Part shown: positions 61,224-62,250 of the stretch, piece after piece | Layout of the letters: every line of letters begins with the position of its first letter | How positions within the stretch are numbered: the stretch's first letter is position 1 | Source: an uncultured Prevotella sp. | GTDB taxonomy: Bacteria; Bacteroidota; Bacteroidia; Bacteroidales; Bacteroidaceae | Reading direction: 5' to 3' | Assembly (NCBI GenBank): GCA_900322175.1 | Contig: ONYZ01000017.1 | Coordinates: 1-62,250, forward strand | DNA: 62,250 nt | Notes under the pieces: generated by a model | Database searches by the model: none | What the model saw: only the letters and a program-made list of their open reading frames with translations | Told to the model about the DNA's origin: nothing | Program-made: the position numbers and the translations under genes

Positions 61224-61254
61224 CAAAGTTACGAAAAAGCGAGCAAAATACAAA
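61224..61254 (-). promoter_or_regulatory. Promoter of the AAA-ATPase-like gene
   Basis: TTTG (61254-61251), 19 bases, TAACTTTG (61231-61224). A partial copy of this sequence (AAGTTACGAA ... AGCAAGCAAAA) recurs at about 61312-61340. Confidence 0.65.
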
Positions 61255-61360
61255 AGAAAAACGCGCTTTTCTTTTTATTTTCGAGCGAAAGTAACTTCTT
61301 ACGGGGTAAAAAGTTACGAATTAGCAAGCAAAAAAACTAAAGAATAATCCATTTTTCTTT

Positions 61361-61450
61361 GGCATGGGCAACAAAGAGAAAGCCCTCAAGTATCTGGAAG
61401 AGGCAGAAGAACTGGACAATAACCATCAAGGCATTATGCAGTTTAGGACA
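61361..61450 (+). repeat. Direct repeat, right copy (remnant of a DUF5107-type gene 3' end)
   Basis: 90 bases with four substitutions from 59466-59555: two silent, two conservative (Asp to Asn, Val to Ala) when read in the DUF5107 frame. No DUF5107 sequence lies upstream. It ends at the stop codon region of the AraC gene on the other strand. Confidence 0.9.
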
Positions 61451-61976
61451 TTTCTTTGTATTTTGTAGGCGACATGCCTATCGTCTTTGAGAACAGACGA
61501 GAGAAATAGAAGGGATCCTCTATCCCTATCTTATAACAGATCTGATTTATTTTCAGGTCTGTTTTTTTTAGTAATTCACAAGCGCGCTCTATCTTAAGTT
61601 TATTGAAGTAGGCCAATGGACTCATTCCTGTATTCTTCTTGAAGAGCGCCGAAAAGTGACTCTGCGAATAACCAACGTATTTCAGCACGTCATCAAGAGT
61701 GATGCGATTCTCGATATTTTCACGCATAAAGTGTATGGCGGCCTCAGTAGGGTCGACAGAACCACGGCCTTGTGCGTTGCTGGTGGAACTTCGAAATTGT
61801 TTAAGATAGCGCATCGAAGCAAGGAAATGATGCAGCAGACTTGATGCATAACGGAAGTCCTCAATACCATTACCAGTATACAAAATATGAAGGATTTCAC
61901 ATAACCTATATCGGTGATAAACAAACTTGATGTAAGAGGGTCTGCCTCCTGCATGTTTATAAGCTCGGTGACAACA
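61443..61976 (-). pseudogene. AraC-family regulator, C-terminal HTH with degenerate N-terminus
   Basis: The C-terminal 100 residues are a normal AraC double HTH (ITLDDVLKYVGYSQSHFSAL and INQICYKIGIEDPFYFSRLF). Upstream, the frame is open to about 61976 and encodes the end of a helical linker (RYASSLLHHFLASMRYLKQF). An in-frame TAG lies at 61979-61977 and no cupin sensor domain is visible. The first ATG is at 61814, giving about 123 residues, little more than the DNA-binding part. It was probably an arabinose-type regulator of the operon at 51.8-59.6 kb that has lost its sensor, or it acts without one. Confidence 0.6.
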
Positions 61977-61979
61977 CTA

Positions 61980-62250
61980 CCTGTTGTTCACCTAAAAAAC
62001 CATCCTTCTTCTTAATCATAACTAGGATATCGCTATTACACTGCAAAAATAACTATAATAATTGAATTAGCCAAGCGACAGCATAAAATTGTCCAATAAA
62101 AAAGGGAAGAAGTACATTGCAAATACCCAAAAAAATCGTAACTTTGCACCGAAAACTAAAGAGGTCTTCGTGTGGCCTCAAGGCCATATGAAGAACTTGT
62201 TGTACGGCTGGCGGGCATGAATCTATGGGGATTGACCTTGGTTTTGACCT
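61980..62250. other. Right-edge non-coding region with promoter and strong hairpin
   Basis: A promoter (TTG 62117-62119, 19 bases, TAACTTTG 62139-62146) is followed by a 15-bp hairpin (62163-62177 with 62182-62196, loop TCAA). Its stem has two G-U pairs and one mismatch. The last 24 bases, starting GGGGATTGACC at 62227, resemble the 5' end of Bacteroidota tmRNA, but too little is visible. A short open frame with a hydrophobic start (MNLWGLTLVL) also runs off the edge. Confidence 0.4.

Overview
The window reads as a chromosomal segment of a Prevotella-like member of the Bacteroidota. The evidence is two SusC/SusD loci, lipoproteins with short lipoboxes, secreted enzymes with Bacteroidota-type C-terminal tails, a reg_prop/Y_Y_Y sensor, and many promoters of the Bacteroidota form TTTG-N19/20-TAnnTTTG. 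No function was tested; calls rest on motifs, context and internal comparison.

Region 1 (1-7.45 kb, + strand) is a chain of small, closely packed single-domain genes: flavin-type oxidase (5' cut by the window), isochorismatase-like hydrolase, Cys-rich protein, CDP-alcohol phosphatidyltransferase, HEAT-like protein, S41-type peptidase, Cys-nucleophile amidase, GyrI-like protein and GNAT. Several members are visibly damaged: a frameshifted alpha/beta hydrolase, a flavoprotein lacking its middle, a class A beta-lactamase-like gene lacking its catalytic serine, a 22-residue GNAT stub and a duplicated 3' stub. Region 2 (7.45-8.3 kb) has no gene but holds a strong minus-strand promoter and terminator that together predict a structured RNA of about 245 nt. 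Region 3 (8.3-10.3 kb, + strand) holds two glycosyltransferases read from an apparently leaderless promoter.

Region 4 (10.3-20.2 kb, - strand) is a starch locus: SusC, SusD, SusE-like, SusF-like and a secreted GH13 amylase with its own promoter. The SusC and GH13 promoters each carry a LacI-type palindrome about 62 bp upstream of the -7 box. Region 5 (20.2-37.7 kb, - strand) is an arabinan/arabinose-type locus: LacI regulator, GPH-type transporter, a membrane sensor joined directly to an AraC domain with no kinase, SusC, SusD, a glycan-binding lipoprotein with a recent internal duplication, and two GH43 enzymes (one with two GH43 modules).

Region 6 (37.8-51.5 kb) is strikingly GC-rich and repetitive. 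It encodes fimbrillin-like lipoproteins and beta-helix-type surface proteins. Three copies of a two-gene module (a 43-44 aa Cys-Cys peptide, then a lipoprotein beginning MEHIKHL) are separated internally by heptanucleotide repeats. A family of C/G-rich palindromic elements is scattered through this island and seen nowhere else in the window. Several copies lie in frame inside genes, in both orientations. Region 7 (51.8-59.6 kb, + strand) resumes the arabinose/xylose theme: esterase, GH43, sugar porter, DUF5107-TPR protein. Region 8 (59.6-62.25 kb) has an AAA-ATPase/DUF1703 gene bracketed by a 90-bp direct repeat of the DUF5107 3' end, a truncated AraC gene, and at the right edge a promoter followed by a strong hairpin, perhaps the beginning of an RNA gene.

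The strongest candidates for new biology are the coding-compatible palindromic elements, the tripled peptide/lipoprotein module, the predicted RNA at 7.8-8.1 kb, the paired LacI operators and the heptad spacers before start codons.
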